This document shows positions 36,396 to 45,831 of a stretch of 64,000 bases of DNA, piece after piece. Position numbers and translations under genes: made by a program. The first letter of the stretch is position 1, and every line of letters begins with the position of its first letter. Source of the DNA: Vampirovibrio chlorellavorus. Its GTDB lineage: Bacteria; Cyanobacteriota; Vampirovibrionia; Vampirovibrionales; Vampirovibrionaceae. The stretch spans positions 212,400 through 276,399 of the forward strand of contig CAIPMU010000014.1 of assembly GCA_903866275.1 (NCBI GenBank), in the 5' to 3' direction. The notes below the pieces were generated by a model. The model saw only the letters and a list, made by a program, of their open reading frames with translations. It ran no database searches and was not told the origin of the DNA.

Positions 36396-37748
36396 ATGGC
36401 TTCAGTGTGGGAAGGGGTAATGTACCCGCAAATCAAAACGGAGCTTCCGGGCCCTAAAACCAGGGCGCTTATTGAAAAAGATCATCGCTATCTCTCGCCG
36501 TCCTACACGCGGGGCTACCCATTGTCCATTCAGTCGGGCTATGGCGCGATGGTGGTGGATATGGATGACAATATCTTTCTGGATTATTGTGCAGGCATTG
36601 CCGTTTGCTCTACCGGGCACTCGCATCCCGAGGTTGTGAAAACCATTCGTGAGCAATCCGAGAAGTTTTTGCACATGTCCGGCACCGATTTTTATTACAC
36701 CGTGATGGCGGATTTAGCCGAAAAACTGGCCATTTCCACCCCCGGCAGCCCGGATAAAAAAGTGTTCTTTGGCAATTCCGGCACCGAGGCCAATGAGGCC
36801 GCCCTGAAATTGGCGCGTTATCATACGGGGCGTAAAAATATTATTTCCTTTTACCGCAGTTTTCACGGACGTACTTTTGGTTCTATGTCGGTCAGCGCGA
36901 GTAAATCGGTGCAAAAAAGCAGATTTTCTCCGTTGATGCCGGGCGTGTTTAATGCCCACTACCCCTATTTTTACCGGGATATTTTCAAGAGCGAATCGCC
37001 GGATGCTTGTGCTGAAGCTTGCCTGAATTATATTGAAGATTACATCTTCAAAATGCTCACCCCGGCGGAAGAAGTGGCCGCCTTTATCGTCGAGCCCATT
37101 CAAGGGGAAGGCGGTTATGTGGTGCCGCCCGCGTCCTTTATTTTAGGCCTGCAAAAAATGGCCCACAAATATGGCATTTTAATCATTGCCGATGAAGTGC
37201 AAGCGGGCATGGGCCGCACCGGCAATATGTGGGCTTCTCAGTTGTTCCCCGGTTTTGAGCCGGATATTCTATCCAGCGCCAAAGGTTTGGCCTCCGGGAT
37301 GCCCTTGGGCGCTTGCATCGCCAAAAGTTCAGTGATGAACTGGGAACCCGGCACACATGCCACCACTTTTGGGGGTAATCCCGTCAGTTGTGCCGCCGCG
37401 CTGAAAACTTTTGAACTGCTGGACAACGGCCTGCTGGATAATTCTCGCGTGCAAGGCGCTTATCTCAAAGGCAAGTTGCAAGAGCTGATGGCACGGCACG
37501 ATCGCATTGGGGAAGTGCGCGGCGAAGGTTTGATGTTGGGCATTGAGATCGTTGAATCGAAAGCGAGCAAGGCCAAAGCGCCCCATCTGCGCAACCAGAT
37601 TGTGGATGACTGCTATTACAACGGCCTGCTGATTTTAGGTTGCGGCGAGAACAGCATTCGTTTTAGCCCGCCCTTGGTCATAACCCAAGAGCAAACCGAC
37701 AGCGCCGTCGCTATTTTGGATAAGGTCTTAACGGCCCATCGCGCCTAG
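36396..37748 (+). CDS. Class III PLP-dependent aminotransferase (4-aminobutyrate/acetylornithine type)
   Basis: The 450-residue enzyme is a fold-type I class III aminotransferase. Seen: GNSGTEANEAALKLARYHTG (PLP phosphate site, about 126-145), FYRSFHGRTFGSMSVSASK, EPIQGEGGYVVPP, ILIIADEVQAGMGRTG (Asp to pyridine N) and ILSSAKGLASGMPLGA with the Schiff-base Lys (about 297), and ATTFGGNPVSCAAAL. It is closest in pattern to bacterial/archaeal 4-aminobutyrate or ornithine aminotransferases that keep the EVRGEGLMLGIEI end. Substrate cannot be assigned. It is preceded by GAGAGGG and by a 222-base gap without genes, and followed by a REP-like hairpin. Confidence 0.88.
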   Translation: MASVWEGVMYPQIKTELPGPKTRALIEKDHRYLSPSYTRGYPLSIQSGYGAMVVDMDDNIFLDYCAGIAVCSTGHSHPEVVKTIREQSEKFLHMSGTDFYYTVMADLAEKLAISTPGSPDKKVFFGNSGTEANEAALKLARYHTGRKNIISFYRSFHGRTFGSMSVSASKSVQKSRFSPLMPGVFNAHYPYFYRDIFKSESPDACAEACLNYIEDYIFKMLTPAEEVAAFIVEPIQGEGGYVVPPASFILGLQKMAHKYGILIIADEVQAGMGRTGNMWASQLFPGFEPDILSSAKGLASGMPLGACIAKSSVMNWEPGTHATTFGGNPVSCAAALKTFELLDNGLLDNSRVQGAYLKGKLQELMARHDRIGEVRGEGLMLGIEIVESKASKAKAPHLRNQIVDDCYYNGLLILGCGENSIRFSPPLVITQEQTDSAVAILDKVLTAHRA

Positions 37749-37783
37749 AGTTTCTTAATTTTCATTCTTGCCCTTCAATGACA

Positions 37784-37826
37784 CTTGTCATTCCCGCGTT
37801 TGCAGGAATGACAGGATGCTCTTTTT
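37784..37826 (+). terminator. REP-like imperfect hairpin with T run after the aminotransferase
   Basis: TGTCATTCC (37786-37794) pairs with GGAATGACA (37805-37813) around CGCGTTTGCA, followed by CTTTTT. The core GTCATTCCCGCG...GGAATGAC recalls intergenic GTCATTCCCGC repeats known from many Gram-negative genomes. Only one copy was noticed here. It may serve as the terminator. Confidence 0.6.
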
Positions 37827-37914
37827 GAGAGGATTTTTCAGCGGTGTGCCTTGCCGGGTTTGCTGGTGTTTGGGGTAAAATACGGCAAAGCAGGAACGGA
37901 AGGATCGCAGCCGG

Positions 37915-39003
37915 ATGGGCGTTGTGGAACGGTTTGAATCGATAGTCCCCATTGATAACCCATCGGGGCAGGAATCGCGTATTCGCGACCATATCGCCGA
38001 GGCCCTGCGTGGCTTTGGCCTGAGCTATCTCAGCGTGGATGCCGCCGGCAATTTATTCGGGCGCGTGCCCGGTAATCCCGCCAAGGATACTATTATGCTG
38101 TCGGCGCACATGGACAGCGTCCCCCCGTGCGAGGGCATTGTGCCCGTGCGGGATACGCGGGGCGAGCGCCCCATTCTGCGTTCGGAAGGCCGTACCATTT
38201 TAGGTGCGGATGACAAGGCGGGCATTGCGGTGGCCTTGGAGATCGTGGAGCGGCTCGCCGCTCAGGGATTTCAACACAATCACCCGCTGGAACTGTTTTT
38301 TTCTACGGGCGAAGAGATCGGGTTAATCGGGGCCAAGGGTTTCGATATGGCTCAGGTGCGCGCGAAATACTGTTATGTTCTCGACGGTGAAGGTCGGGTG
38401 GGCCTGATTTTCAACGCGGGCCCCTCGCAAGAAAATATCCAGATTGCTTGCACCGGGCGGGCGTCTCATGCGGGCATTTCCCCAGAGGCTGGCGTGAGCG
38501 CCATCCAGATGGGCGCGGCCCTTTGCGCTCAGTTGCCCAGTGGTCGGTTGGCGGATGATCTCACCTGCAACATTGGCGTGATTGCGGGCGGCAATGCCAT
38601 GAACATTGTAGCCCCCGATTTACACATCAAAGGCGAGATGCGCAGCCACGATGAGGCCAAGCTCACCGGCTTGCTGGCCGAATACGGTAACCTGTGCGCT
38701 CAGGTGGAAGAACGCTTTGCGGGTGGCCAGGTGGTCTTAAACCATGTGCGTCGGTATAATCACTTCTGGGTGCCGCCGGAAAGCGAAGTCATTCAGCGGG
38801 CCATCTCGGTGGGCGAGGCCCTGCAGGTGGCTCCTCAGCTGGCGGCCATGAATATTGGCAGCGATGCCCATATTCTGAACCAAAACCAGTTGCCGACCGT
38901 GGTGCTGGGCATGGGCTTCCATTATTCCCATAGCCTGGGTGAGTTTATCTTCTGTGAGGAGCTGGAGCAAGTCTGCCAGATGGTTGAAGCCTTGGTGGCT
39001 TAG
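37915..39003 (+). CDS. M20-family peptidase (peptidase T-like)
   Basis: The 362-residue enzyme is a di-zinc M20 aminopeptidase of the PepT-like group. Seen: LSAHMDSVPP (first zinc ligand and Asp, about 60), ILGADDKAGIAVALEIVE (bridging Asp, about 95), FFSTGEEIGLIGAKGFD (catalytic Glu and zinc-binding Glu, about 126), YVLDGEGRVG and NIGSDAHILNQNQLPTVVLG with the last His region. A dimerisation domain lies at about 165-290. It likely releases amino acids from small peptides in the cytoplasm. GGAAGGA stands 10 bases before ATG 37915. It ends before an inverted repeat that separates it from a convergent small gene. Confidence 0.86.
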   Translation: MGVVERFESIVPIDNPSGQESRIRDHIAEALRGFGLSYLSVDAAGNLFGRVPGNPAKDTIMLSAHMDSVPPCEGIVPVRDTRGERPILRSEGRTILGADDKAGIAVALEIVERLAAQGFQHNHPLELFFSTGEEIGLIGAKGFDMAQVRAKYCYVLDGEGRVGLIFNAGPSQENIQIACTGRASHAGISPEAGVSAIQMGAALCAQLPSGRLADDLTCNIGVIAGGNAMNIVAPDLHIKGEMRSHDEAKLTGLLAEYGNLCAQVEERFAGGQVVLNHVRRYNHFWVPPESEVIQRAISVGEALQVAPQLAAMNIGSDAHILNQNQLPTVVLGMGFHYSHSLGEFIFCEELEQVCQMVEALVA

Positions 39004-39013
39004 GGTGCCTTAC

Positions 39014-39047
39014 GGCCTCAATGGGATGGGGCTGTGGCATTGAGGCC
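39014..39047. terminator. Hairpin between convergent genes
   Basis: A perfect 10-bp stem (GGCCTCAATG at 39014-39023 with CATTGAGGCC at 39038-39047) has a 14-base loop. It lacks a T run on either strand, so it is a weak or factor-dependent terminator at best. Confidence 0.5.
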
Positions 39048-39111
39048 TGATACTTCGGATACGACAGGGGGTGGTTGTAATGAGCGTTGCTCCCGCTGGA
39101 ACCCTATCGCT

Positions 39112-39369
39112 TCAGAGCTTGGCGCGCCGGCTAATTTTATTCAGATCGGTTTCTAATTGCAGGAGTTGACGCTGGGTGAGGATAGGGGGCAGTGGGGCTT
39201 CTGGCTGCGGTCTCAAAGTGTGGATATGCGCCTTAATTTGGTCTAGAGCCTTCAGTCCCTCCTGAACTTGTGGAGCAAGGCTCTTGCTGCTGGAGGGGCT
39301 AGGGGGAGCTGGTTTTGCCTTGGAAAAGCGTTGCCCGGTGAAATAAGTGGGGCGGGAATGGATATGCAT
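39112..39369 (-). CDS. Small basic protein, unrecognised
   Basis: The 85-residue product begins MHIHSRPTYFTGQRF, has a Pro/Ser/Lys-rich middle and a C-terminal helical part (about residues 35-85: LAPQVQEGLKALDQIKAHIH, LTQRQLLQLETDLNKISRR) that could form a coiled coil or FlgM-like helix. An AGGA lies about 10 bases before ATG. It has no membrane segment. I do not recognise a family. It is convergent with the M20 peptidase gene and divergent from the DUF192 gene, so it forms its own unit. Confidence 0.5.
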   Translation of the reverse strand: MHIHSRPTYFTGQRFSKAKPAPPSPSSSKSLAPQVQEGLKALDQIKAHIHTLRPQPEAPLPPILTQRQLLQLETDLNKISRRAKL

Positions 39370-39578
39370 ACACTGGGTCCTGCTGTTTCTTTCTGATTTC
39401 TATCTTTTGATTAAAAACAGGCGCTCATAAAATCTTGCCTGTTTCAAAGGGTGGCTGGTTTTAAGGTTAGGCCGAGTTTATCTGTCTTTGTGAGGAGAAG
39501 GCTTATCGGCCTCAGGTGTCGTTTGCCCCGAATTGGCGTACAATAGAAGGGCAAGCCGTCTAGTAACGGGTGAACCGC

Positions 39579-40157
39579 ATGATTCCCAACCACATAATTA
39601 CCTGTTGTCGTTACCTTCGGGGAGCCGTAGGGGGCATGGGTTTTCTGGTTGTGGGGTTGTGGGTTTTGCTCTTTGGTGTTGCCGTTACTCAGGCTGAAGA
39701 GCCTGCTATGGCTTTGGGCAAGCCGCAGACCGGTTTGCCCGAGACGCAAGTTGCCGTGGGCGGAAAGACTTATCATGTTGAGGTGGCTATAACCCCTCAG
39801 CAGGAGCAGATTGGGTTGATGTATCGTACCCGTTTACCCAAGGGGCATGGGATGTTGTTTCCCTTTATTCCGCCACGACGAGTCAGTTTCTGGATGAAGA
39901 ATACCAAAATTTCGCTGGATATGCTGTTTGTGGGCCACGGCCATCTCTTACATGTTTTTGAAGACGTATCGCCCTGTGAGGGTGAGTCCTGTACCGTTTA
40001 TGGCATTGAAGAACCCGTGGAGATGGTGTTGGAACTCCCTGCGGGCACCGCACATCGGGAGCATTTACAGGCAGGTGATCCCGTCTTGGTCAAGTTATCG
40101 CTGGAAAAGTTGTTGCAGCATCCCTCTGCTCAGCCCGTTCCCGGAAAAGGAAAGTAA
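39579..40157 (+). CDS. DUF192-family secreted protein
   Basis: The 192-residue protein has an N-terminal signal or anchor (about residues 13-38) and a DUF192 domain (about 55-175). Family marks seen are VEVAITPQQEQIGLMYRTRL, GMLFPF, VSFWMKNTKISLDMLFV and AGTAHREHLQAGDPV. DUF192 proteins are small beta-barrel, exported proteins of unknown function found in many cyanobacteria and proteobacteria. The start could be GTG 39570 or the ATG at 39579; I take the ATG. The stop lies 6 bases before the mfd start, so the two genes may be co-transcribed. Confidence 0.8.
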   Translation: MIPNHIITCCRYLRGAVGGMGFLVVGLWVLLFGVAVTQAEEPAMALGKPQTGLPETQVAVGGKTYHVEVAITPQQEQIGLMYRTRLPKGHGMLFPFIPPRRVSFWMKNTKISLDMLFVGHGHLLHVFEDVSPCEGESCTVYGIEEPVEMVLELPAGTAHREHLQAGDPVLVKLSLEKLLQHPSAQPVPGKGK

Positions 40158-40163
40158 GTTTCT

Positions 40164-43100
40164 ATGTCGATAAAGGCTCGCCCCAAGTATCTAACCGCTC
40201 CTCGCTTTTTGCTAGAGCGCTTTATGGACACGCCCTGGTTTCAAAATCTGCTGAGTTCCTTTGAAACCCGCTTGGGACATCCGGGCGCCACTGCCCCAGA
40301 AACACATCTGGAGAATCTGGCCAATCCGTCGATTAAGGCCATGATGATCGCTGCGCTATTTGACAAGCTGGATCGGCCGGTAGTGGTGGTGTGCCCCGAT
40401 CCGCAAACGGCTGTGAAATACGAGTTTGAGATTAAACAATACCTGAAAGATCAGGTGGTCCGGTATCCGGCGGAAGATTTTTCGCCGTATGATCTCTCGG
40501 TCTTTCCGGTACAGGCGTTAAAAAGTCAGTACGAAATTCTACAACGTCTGCAACGGCAAGAGCCCTTTGTGTTGCTGATTTCTCCCAAAAATTTGCTGCT
40601 CAAGCATTTATCATTGGCTGAGCTGGATCAGTATGCCATTCACTTGCGTCAAGGGCAGGTGATTTCCCCGGAAGCGCTGGTGGAGCAGTGCATTGCCCTC
40701 GGTTATGTGCGCACCAGTATGATTATGGATCCCGGTGAGTTTAGCAGCCGGGGTGATATTTTTGACCTCTACACGGTCAACGGCGATCCGGTGCGGGTGG
40801 AGTTTTTTGGGGATACCATCGAGAATATCCGGGCCATTGATGTGGACAATCAGCGTTCCGTGGAGCGCATTCAAACCGCAATTGCCATCCCTCGGGCCAG
40901 TCTGGTTTTAAACGCGGAAAACCGTAAACGCTTGCCGGAGTTGCTGCATGAGCGGCTGGGGGTGCAGCGCAAGGTGTTGTCTGGCATTGAGCTGGAAGGT
41001 CTGGAAATGACCGTGGAGAACCAGATCGCCGCCCTGGAGCAATCCTTCTTGCCGGATGGCATTGATTACTACGCCCCTTTGCTGCATCAAAGTTATAAAA
41101 CCGTCGGCGATTATCTGCCTAAAAACGCCGTGGTGATCATGGATGACTGGGCGCTGCTGGAAAACAATCTGGGCGGGCTGTCGGATCGCTTGCAGCACCA
41201 GTTGGAAGATGGTGTGAACAAGGGGCGTCTGCTGGATCTGGGCTTTCAGTATCACATCTCGGATGCCGAGGCGCTGGCGCAGCTGAAGACCATCGCCGCA
41301 GGCCGGGTGTTTCTGGATACTTTGCCCCTAAACGCGGACGGCCAGTTGCCCAAACAGAGCGGGATTGAAGTCAGTTCTCTGGCTGTGACCGGGGCGGATC
41401 AGTTCAAGGCCGATATGGGCAAGGCGTCCGAGTGTTTTCAGAAGTTGCGGCGCGATAAATATCGCATCTTCATCACCACGGATCACCCGCAGCGCGTTTT
41501 GGATGCCTGCAAGGAATGGGATGTCCCCGGTGAATACTGGACGGATGAAGGGGTCGACCCCGACACGCTGCCCGCCGAGAGTCGGGATGTGGTCATCTCC
41601 AAGATTGGCCCGCAGGAGGGCTTTTATCTCACCGATGAAAAAATTGTGCACTTTACGGATACCGAGCTCTATGGGCGCCGCCTGAAACGGGTCATGGCCG
41701 CTAAAACCAAGCCCACCAAGCGCGAAGACATTGATGTCATCAATTCCATCCACGATTTGCGCGAAGGCGATTACGTGGTGCATGGCAAGCACGGGATTGG
41801 TCAATTTATCGAACTCACCCGCATTTCTATGGACGGGGAGAAGCGAGAATACCTGAGCATTCAGTATTCCGCCGGGGATAAATTGCATGTACCCATCGAT
41901 CAACTCAACTTGCTGGCGCGCTACCGGGGCGCGGGAGAAAAACCGCCCAAGCTCAGCAAAATGGGCGGCGTGGAATGGTCGCGGGTTAAGCAAAAGGTTA
42001 AAAAATCCATTCAGGTCATCGCCAAGGATTTGATGGAGTTGTATGCGGCCCGCGCCAAGGCCCAAGGGCACATGTTTGAGCCCGATTCCCCCTGGCAAGT
42101 CGAAATGGAAGAAGCCTTTCCTTACACTGAAACTCCGGATCAGTGGCAGGCCATTCTGGACACCAAAAAGGACATGGAATCCGATAAGCCCATGGACCGC
42201 TTAATTTGCGGGGACGTGGGTTTCGGAAAAACCGAAGTCGCCTTGCGTGCGATCTTTAAAGCGATTCTGTCTGGCAAGCAAGTGGCGGTGTTGGTGCCCA
42301 CCACCATTCTGGCGCAGCAGCACTTTAATACGCTGGTGGAGCGCCTGTCGCCTTACCCCATGCGGGTGGGCCTGCTCAGCCGCTTCCGGAGTGCGCAGGA
42401 GCAAAAGGAAGTGATCGCCCGCCTGAGCATGGCGGAATGCGATGTGGTCGTCGGCACGCACCGCCTGCTGCAAAAGGACATCAAGTTTAAAAATCTGGGC
42501 CTGGTGGTGGTGGATGAAGAACAGCGCTTTGGCGTGGCGCACAAAGAGAAAATGAAGCACCTCAAAACGGAAGTGGACGTGCTCACCCTCTCGGCCACGC
42601 CCATTCCGCGCACCTTGTATATGGCGCTCTCGGGCATTCGCGAGATGTCGCTGATTAATACGCCGCCCATGAACCGCGCGCCGATTAAAACCTTTGTGGG
42701 GCCGTATAACCCGGCGCAAATCCGCATGGCCATTTTGCAGGAAGTCGATCGGGGTGGACAGGTTTATTTTGTTCACAACCGCGTGCAGACCATTTACGGG
42801 AAGCTGGCAGAGTTGCAGGCGCTGGTGCCGGAAGTCCGCTTTGCCGTGGGGCATGGGCAAATGCCCGAGCGCGATTTGGAAAACATTATGCTGGATTTCG
42901 CCCAGCAGCAATACGATGTACTGGTTTGCACCACCATCATTGAAAGCGGTCTGGATATTCCCAGCGCAAACACCATTATTCTGGATCGCGCGGATCGGCT
43001 GGGTCTGGCACAGTTGTACCAGATTCGCGGGCGGGTGGGCCGCAGCAACGTGCAGGCTTACGCCTATTGCTATTACGATCCCGAGCGCAATTTAACCGAG

Positions 43101-43802
43101 GATGCCCGCGACCGCTTGCGCGCCATTCGCGAATTTACCTCGCTGGGCAGTGGGTATCAAATTGCCCTGCGCGATCTGGAAATTCGTGGTGTGGGTAATG
43201 TGTTGGGCTCCGAGCAGCACGGTCATATGGTGGCGGTGGGCTTTGACCTGTACTGCCAGATGCTGGAAGAATCCATCCACGAGCTGCAAACCGGTGTGGT
43301 GGCCGAGGAGCGCGAGCCTGCCATTATCGATATTAACGTGACCGCCCTGATTCCCGATAAATATGTGGGCGACCGCGATGTGAAGCTGATGGAGTACAAG
43401 CGCCTGGCCAGCGTGGATAGCGAGCTGGCCATCGAAATTATTCAGGCCGAGTGGCAGGATCGCTTTGGCGAGATTCCCGCGCAAACGCAAATGCTGATGA
43501 ATCTGGTGCGCCTGCGCATTATGGCCACTGAACTAAAAATCCCCCAAGTGCGCGCCGATGATGAATCGCTGCGCCTGACTGTGCCGTTCAGCCTGCAGGA
43601 ATGGTTGTTCCTGCAAAAGCAGCTCCCCGTGACCATTGGCCGCAAAGCCCGCTGGGTCCCCGGCGTGACCTCCAAGCAAGGCAGCCTGCCCGTGCTCTTG
43701 GTCAAGCACCTGGGCATGACTGGCGAGGATCAGGTCGATTTCCTGATGGAACTGTTCACGCATTTGCTGAAGATCATCAAAGAGACAGCGAAGACGGCTT
43801 AA
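40164..43802 (+). CDS. mfd: Transcription-repair coupling factor Mfd
   Basis: The 1212-residue protein is a full-length Mfd, which displaces stalled RNA polymerase and recruits UvrA. In order: the UvrB-homology module (about 1-340), the CarD-like RNA polymerase interaction domain (about 520-590: LREGDYVVHGKHGIGQFIEL), the SF2 translocase with Walker A GDVGFGKTEVALRAIF (about 683), the Walker B DEEQRFG (about 785), VLTLSATPIPRTLYMALSG, the TRG motif region and VGRSNVQAYAYCYY, then the TRCF C-terminal domain (about 1050-1190). AAGGAAAG precedes the ATG. Its 3' end overlaps the end of the HEPN gene on the other strand by 26 bases. Confidence 0.96.
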   Translation: MSIKARPKYLTAPRFLLERFMDTPWFQNLLSSFETRLGHPGATAPETHLENLANPSIKAMMIAALFDKLDRPVVVVCPDPQTAVKYEFEIKQYLKDQVVRYPAEDFSPYDLSVFPVQALKSQYEILQRLQRQEPFVLLISPKNLLLKHLSLAELDQYAIHLRQGQVISPEALVEQCIALGYVRTSMIMDPGEFSSRGDIFDLYTVNGDPVRVEFFGDTIENIRAIDVDNQRSVERIQTAIAIPRASLVLNAENRKRLPELLHERLGVQRKVLSGIELEGLEMTVENQIAALEQSFLPDGIDYYAPLLHQSYKTVGDYLPKNAVVIMDDWALLENNLGGLSDRLQHQLEDGVNKGRLLDLGFQYHISDAEALAQLKTIAAGRVFLDTLPLNADGQLPKQSGIEVSSLAVTGADQFKADMGKASECFQKLRRDKYRIFITTDHPQRVLDACKEWDVPGEYWTDEGVDPDTLPAESRDVVISKIGPQEGFYLTDEKIVHFTDTELYGRRLKRVMAAKTKPTKREDIDVINSIHDLREGDYVVHGKHGIGQFIELTRISMDGEKREYLSIQYSAGDKLHVPIDQLNLLARYRGAGEKPPKLSKMGGVEWSRVKQKVKKSIQVIAKDLMELYAARAKAQGHMFEPDSPWQVEMEEAFPYTETPDQWQAILDTKKDMESDKPMDRLICGDVGFGKTEVALRAIFKAILSGKQVAVLVPTTILAQQHFNTLVERLSPYPMRVGLLSRFRSAQEQKEVIARLSMAECDVVVGTHRLLQKDIKFKNLGLVVVDEEQRFGVAHKEKMKHLKTEVDVLTLSATPIPRTLYMALSGIREMSLINTPPMNRAPIKTFVGPYNPAQIRMAILQEVDRGGQVYFVHNRVQTIYGKLAELQALVPEVRFAVGHGQMPERDLENIMLDFAQQQYDVLVCTTIIESGLDIPSANTIILDRADRLGLAQLYQIRGRVGRSNVQAYAYCYYDPERNLTEDARDRLRAIREFTSLGSGYQIALRDLEIRGVGNVLGSEQHGHMVAVGFDLYCQMLEESIHELQTGVVAEEREPAIIDINVTALIPDKYVGDRDVKLMEYKRLASVDSELAIEIIQAEWQDRFGEIPAQTQMLMNLVRLRIMATELKIPQVRADDESLRLTVPFSLQEWLFLQKQLPVTIGRKARWVPGVTSKQGSLPVLLVKHLGMTGEDQVDFLMELFTHLLKIIKETAKTA

Positions 43803-44715
43803 ATGAAATGGTTGGAGCTCGATCTGGAAGAAGCTTTTTATTTATGTGCTTCTTCAAGCAATATTCTTTAGGCAACTCTAATTCGAATAATAGAATATCT
43901 GAGTAAAGTGCTTTTAAAAAAGCAATCTCTTCTATCGGATACGCAAGTATTGTTCCCGAATGGATAACATCTCCTCTTAAACGGTCAATTTTTTTAAAGC
44001 CGAATTGTTTAGCCTCATCAAATTCAATATCATAGATCTTTGCAAGCTTGTTATTAATATCTTGAATGATCGTGCTGGAGCTTGATGAGCCAAGCATCTC
44101 GACTGCTAAAAAATGTTTAATAAAAGAATCTGTATCAATCCTATCATCCGCTGATAAGATCCATCTGAGTGAAGCAATAATTTTTTTCTTGGTGATTTCT
44201 CGTCTTAAGGAGTCTAAATGCCTAAAGAGAGATGAGATGGATTCGAAAAGTGGATGATCTATTGCTGCCACTTCGGGGTAGCGACTTATGAGGTTTACAA
44301 ATTCTAATGAGCTTGTATCAGCCTTTGTAGGGTCATAGATGTTTTCAAAACGTTTCTCAAAATTCTGCCTGTACACAATCTTTAAAAAACCAGCCATAGC
44401 AGTTACATTCTCATAAGCCTTTCCACTGTTTATGTTAGGCCCTTCCTCTCTGGCTAAGGAGCCGATAAGACAGTAACATCCAGGCTTGGAATTTTCATGG
44501 CCTACGTGAAAAACACCTTCTCCTTTTGTGGTTTTTATATAACTGAGTGAGCCCCAATGAAAAAGTGTGAAAACATCATTTTGTAAGAAGAATTTAGGGT
44601 TTTGATCATCAAAAGAACTTTCGGGGATTGAAAATACTTCAAACCCAAATATAAGAATCTTTTTTCCTTGGGTCAGCCAATCTGGTGGCAAGCACCGATG
44701 TAATACATCTTTCAT
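43777..44715 (-). CDS. HEPN-domain protein (Apea-like), possible defence or RNase gene
   Basis: The 312-residue protein has an N-terminal region of no clear family and a C-terminal domain of Apea-like HEPN type. Near residues 243-250 RLRGDVIH provides the R-x4-H motif of HEPN ribonucleases, and the preceding helices (FIKHFLAVEMLGSSSSSTI, NKLAKIYDIE) and the following LKALYSDILLFELEL fit the domain. HEPN proteins often act in phage defence or toxin systems by RNA cleavage. The gene is visibly AT-rich against mfd and the SpoIIM-like gene, with strong use of AAA, TTT and ATA codons, so it looks recently gained. It overlaps the mfd 3' end. No partner gene is next to it. Confidence 0.75.
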   Translation of the reverse strand: MKDVLHRCLPPDWLTQGKKILIFGFEVFSIPESSFDDQNPKFFLQNDVFTLFHWGSLSYIKTTKGEGVFHVGHENSKPGCYCLIGSLAREEGPNINSGKAYENVTAMAGFLKIVYRQNFEKRFENIYDPTKADTSSLEFVNLISRYPEVAAIDHPLFESISSLFRHLDSLRREITKKKIIASLRWILSADDRIDTDSFIKHFLAVEMLGSSSSSTIIQDINNKLAKIYDIEFDEAKQFGFKKIDRLRGDVIHSGTILAYPIEEIAFLKALYSDILLFELELPKEYCLKKHINKKLLPDRAPTISFKPSSLSL

Positions 44716-44749
44716 ATAAAACCTTTTTTCCTGTAAAAACCCAGAGGCA

Positions 44750-45703
44750 CTACGCCACTTTCCTCCCCGAGAACCCCAGATACCCCACTAGCATCAGCCC
44801 GGAGAGTACGGCGACCCCGACGCGCATGGGGGTGCCCACGTGCTGATTGAGGGAGACCATGCCTTCAATCAGCCCGGCCAGCACCAGTAGGGGGAAGCAA
44901 CCCATCATCAGGACCATGGCTTCTTTGGCCTTGGCGCGCACGGCCAGCCAGCGCGGCAGTTCTCCGGGGAATAGAATGGCAAAGCCAATGCGCATGCCCG
45001 CGCCACCGGCAATAAAAATGGTAGTCAATTCAATCACGCCATGCGCAATCATAAAATTAATTAGCCGATGGCCCATGTGGTGCTCGATGCAGACCTGTAA
45101 CGGCCCGCCAAAGGCAAATAATCCGTTCTGGAACAACAGCATGAGCGTACCCACGCCCAGCATAATGCCGCTGGCAAAGGCATTGATGGCCACGCGGATA
45201 TTATTGGTCATCAAAAAGCTGGAGGCCGACGGGTTGGCCTGACTGAGATCCGTCCACAATACGCCGCGATCCAGTTGTTCAATGGCGGGCTGCCCCAGGA
45301 AATAATGGGACGTTTCCGGGTGCAAATGCACGGTGGCCATGGCGAGCGCCGAACCGAGGGCAAACATGAAAAACGCCATGAAAATAAAGAGCCCGTTCTG
45401 GCGAAAGCACCGGGGGAAGTCCACGAAAAAGAAATCCCGCACGTTGCGCCAAGTGGTAGGCGGGCGCTCATACACCCGGCCATGGCAGCGCTGCGCCAGA
45501 TTGTTCAGGTAGGGTTCCAAATGCCGCGCTTCCGGCTGGGATTGCGCGCGGGATAAGTCGTTGATCAGGCTCCGGTATAATAATCCCATCTCCCGGATTT
45601 CAGATGGCGCGAGCAGGGTGGTGGCCACCTGAGAGCGGTTGAGCAAACTTTCCAGCCGCTGCCATTGCGGTTCCTGCTCTCTTAACCATCGTTTTCCAGA
45701 CAT
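44750..45703 (-). CDS. SpoIIM-family membrane protein
   Basis: The 317-residue protein has a soluble N-terminus (about residues 1-90) and then the SpoIIM-like membrane domain with five or six segments. Marks seen include FFMFALGSALAMATVHLHPE, FASGIMLGVGTLMLLFQNGL, INFMIAHGVIELTTIFIAGG and GMRIGFAILFPGELPR. In Bacillus SpoIIM belongs to the engulfment complex, but in non-spore-formers this family sits next to RDD genes, as here, and its function is unknown. I chose ATG 45703 over the GTG at 45724 because AGGG precedes it. It is divergent from the RDD gene. Confidence 0.82.
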   Translation of the reverse strand: MSGKRWLREQEPQWQRLESLLNRSQVATTLLAPSEIREMGLLYRSLINDLSRAQSQPEARHLEPYLNNLAQRCHGRVYERPPTTWRNVRDFFFVDFPRCFRQNGLFIFMAFFMFALGSALAMATVHLHPETSHYFLGQPAIEQLDRGVLWTDLSQANPSASSFLMTNNIRVAINAFASGIMLGVGTLMLLFQNGLFAFGGPLQVCIEHHMGHRLINFMIAHGVIELTTIFIAGGAGMRIGFAILFPGELPRWLAVRAKAKEAMVLMMGCFPLLVLAGLIEGMVSLNQHVGTPMRVGVAVLSGLMLVGYLGFSGRKVA

Positions 45704-45831
45704 CGGCCCTGCGGTCCTCTCCACTGCTTGATGCTTGCCTTTCCGGCCACTATTCCCTACTATCGGTTATGGGCGCGCTTTTGGCAAGTGCTCCCTGTTT
45801 TCCCGCCATTCTGTTTCACTGGAGAGGCCTG

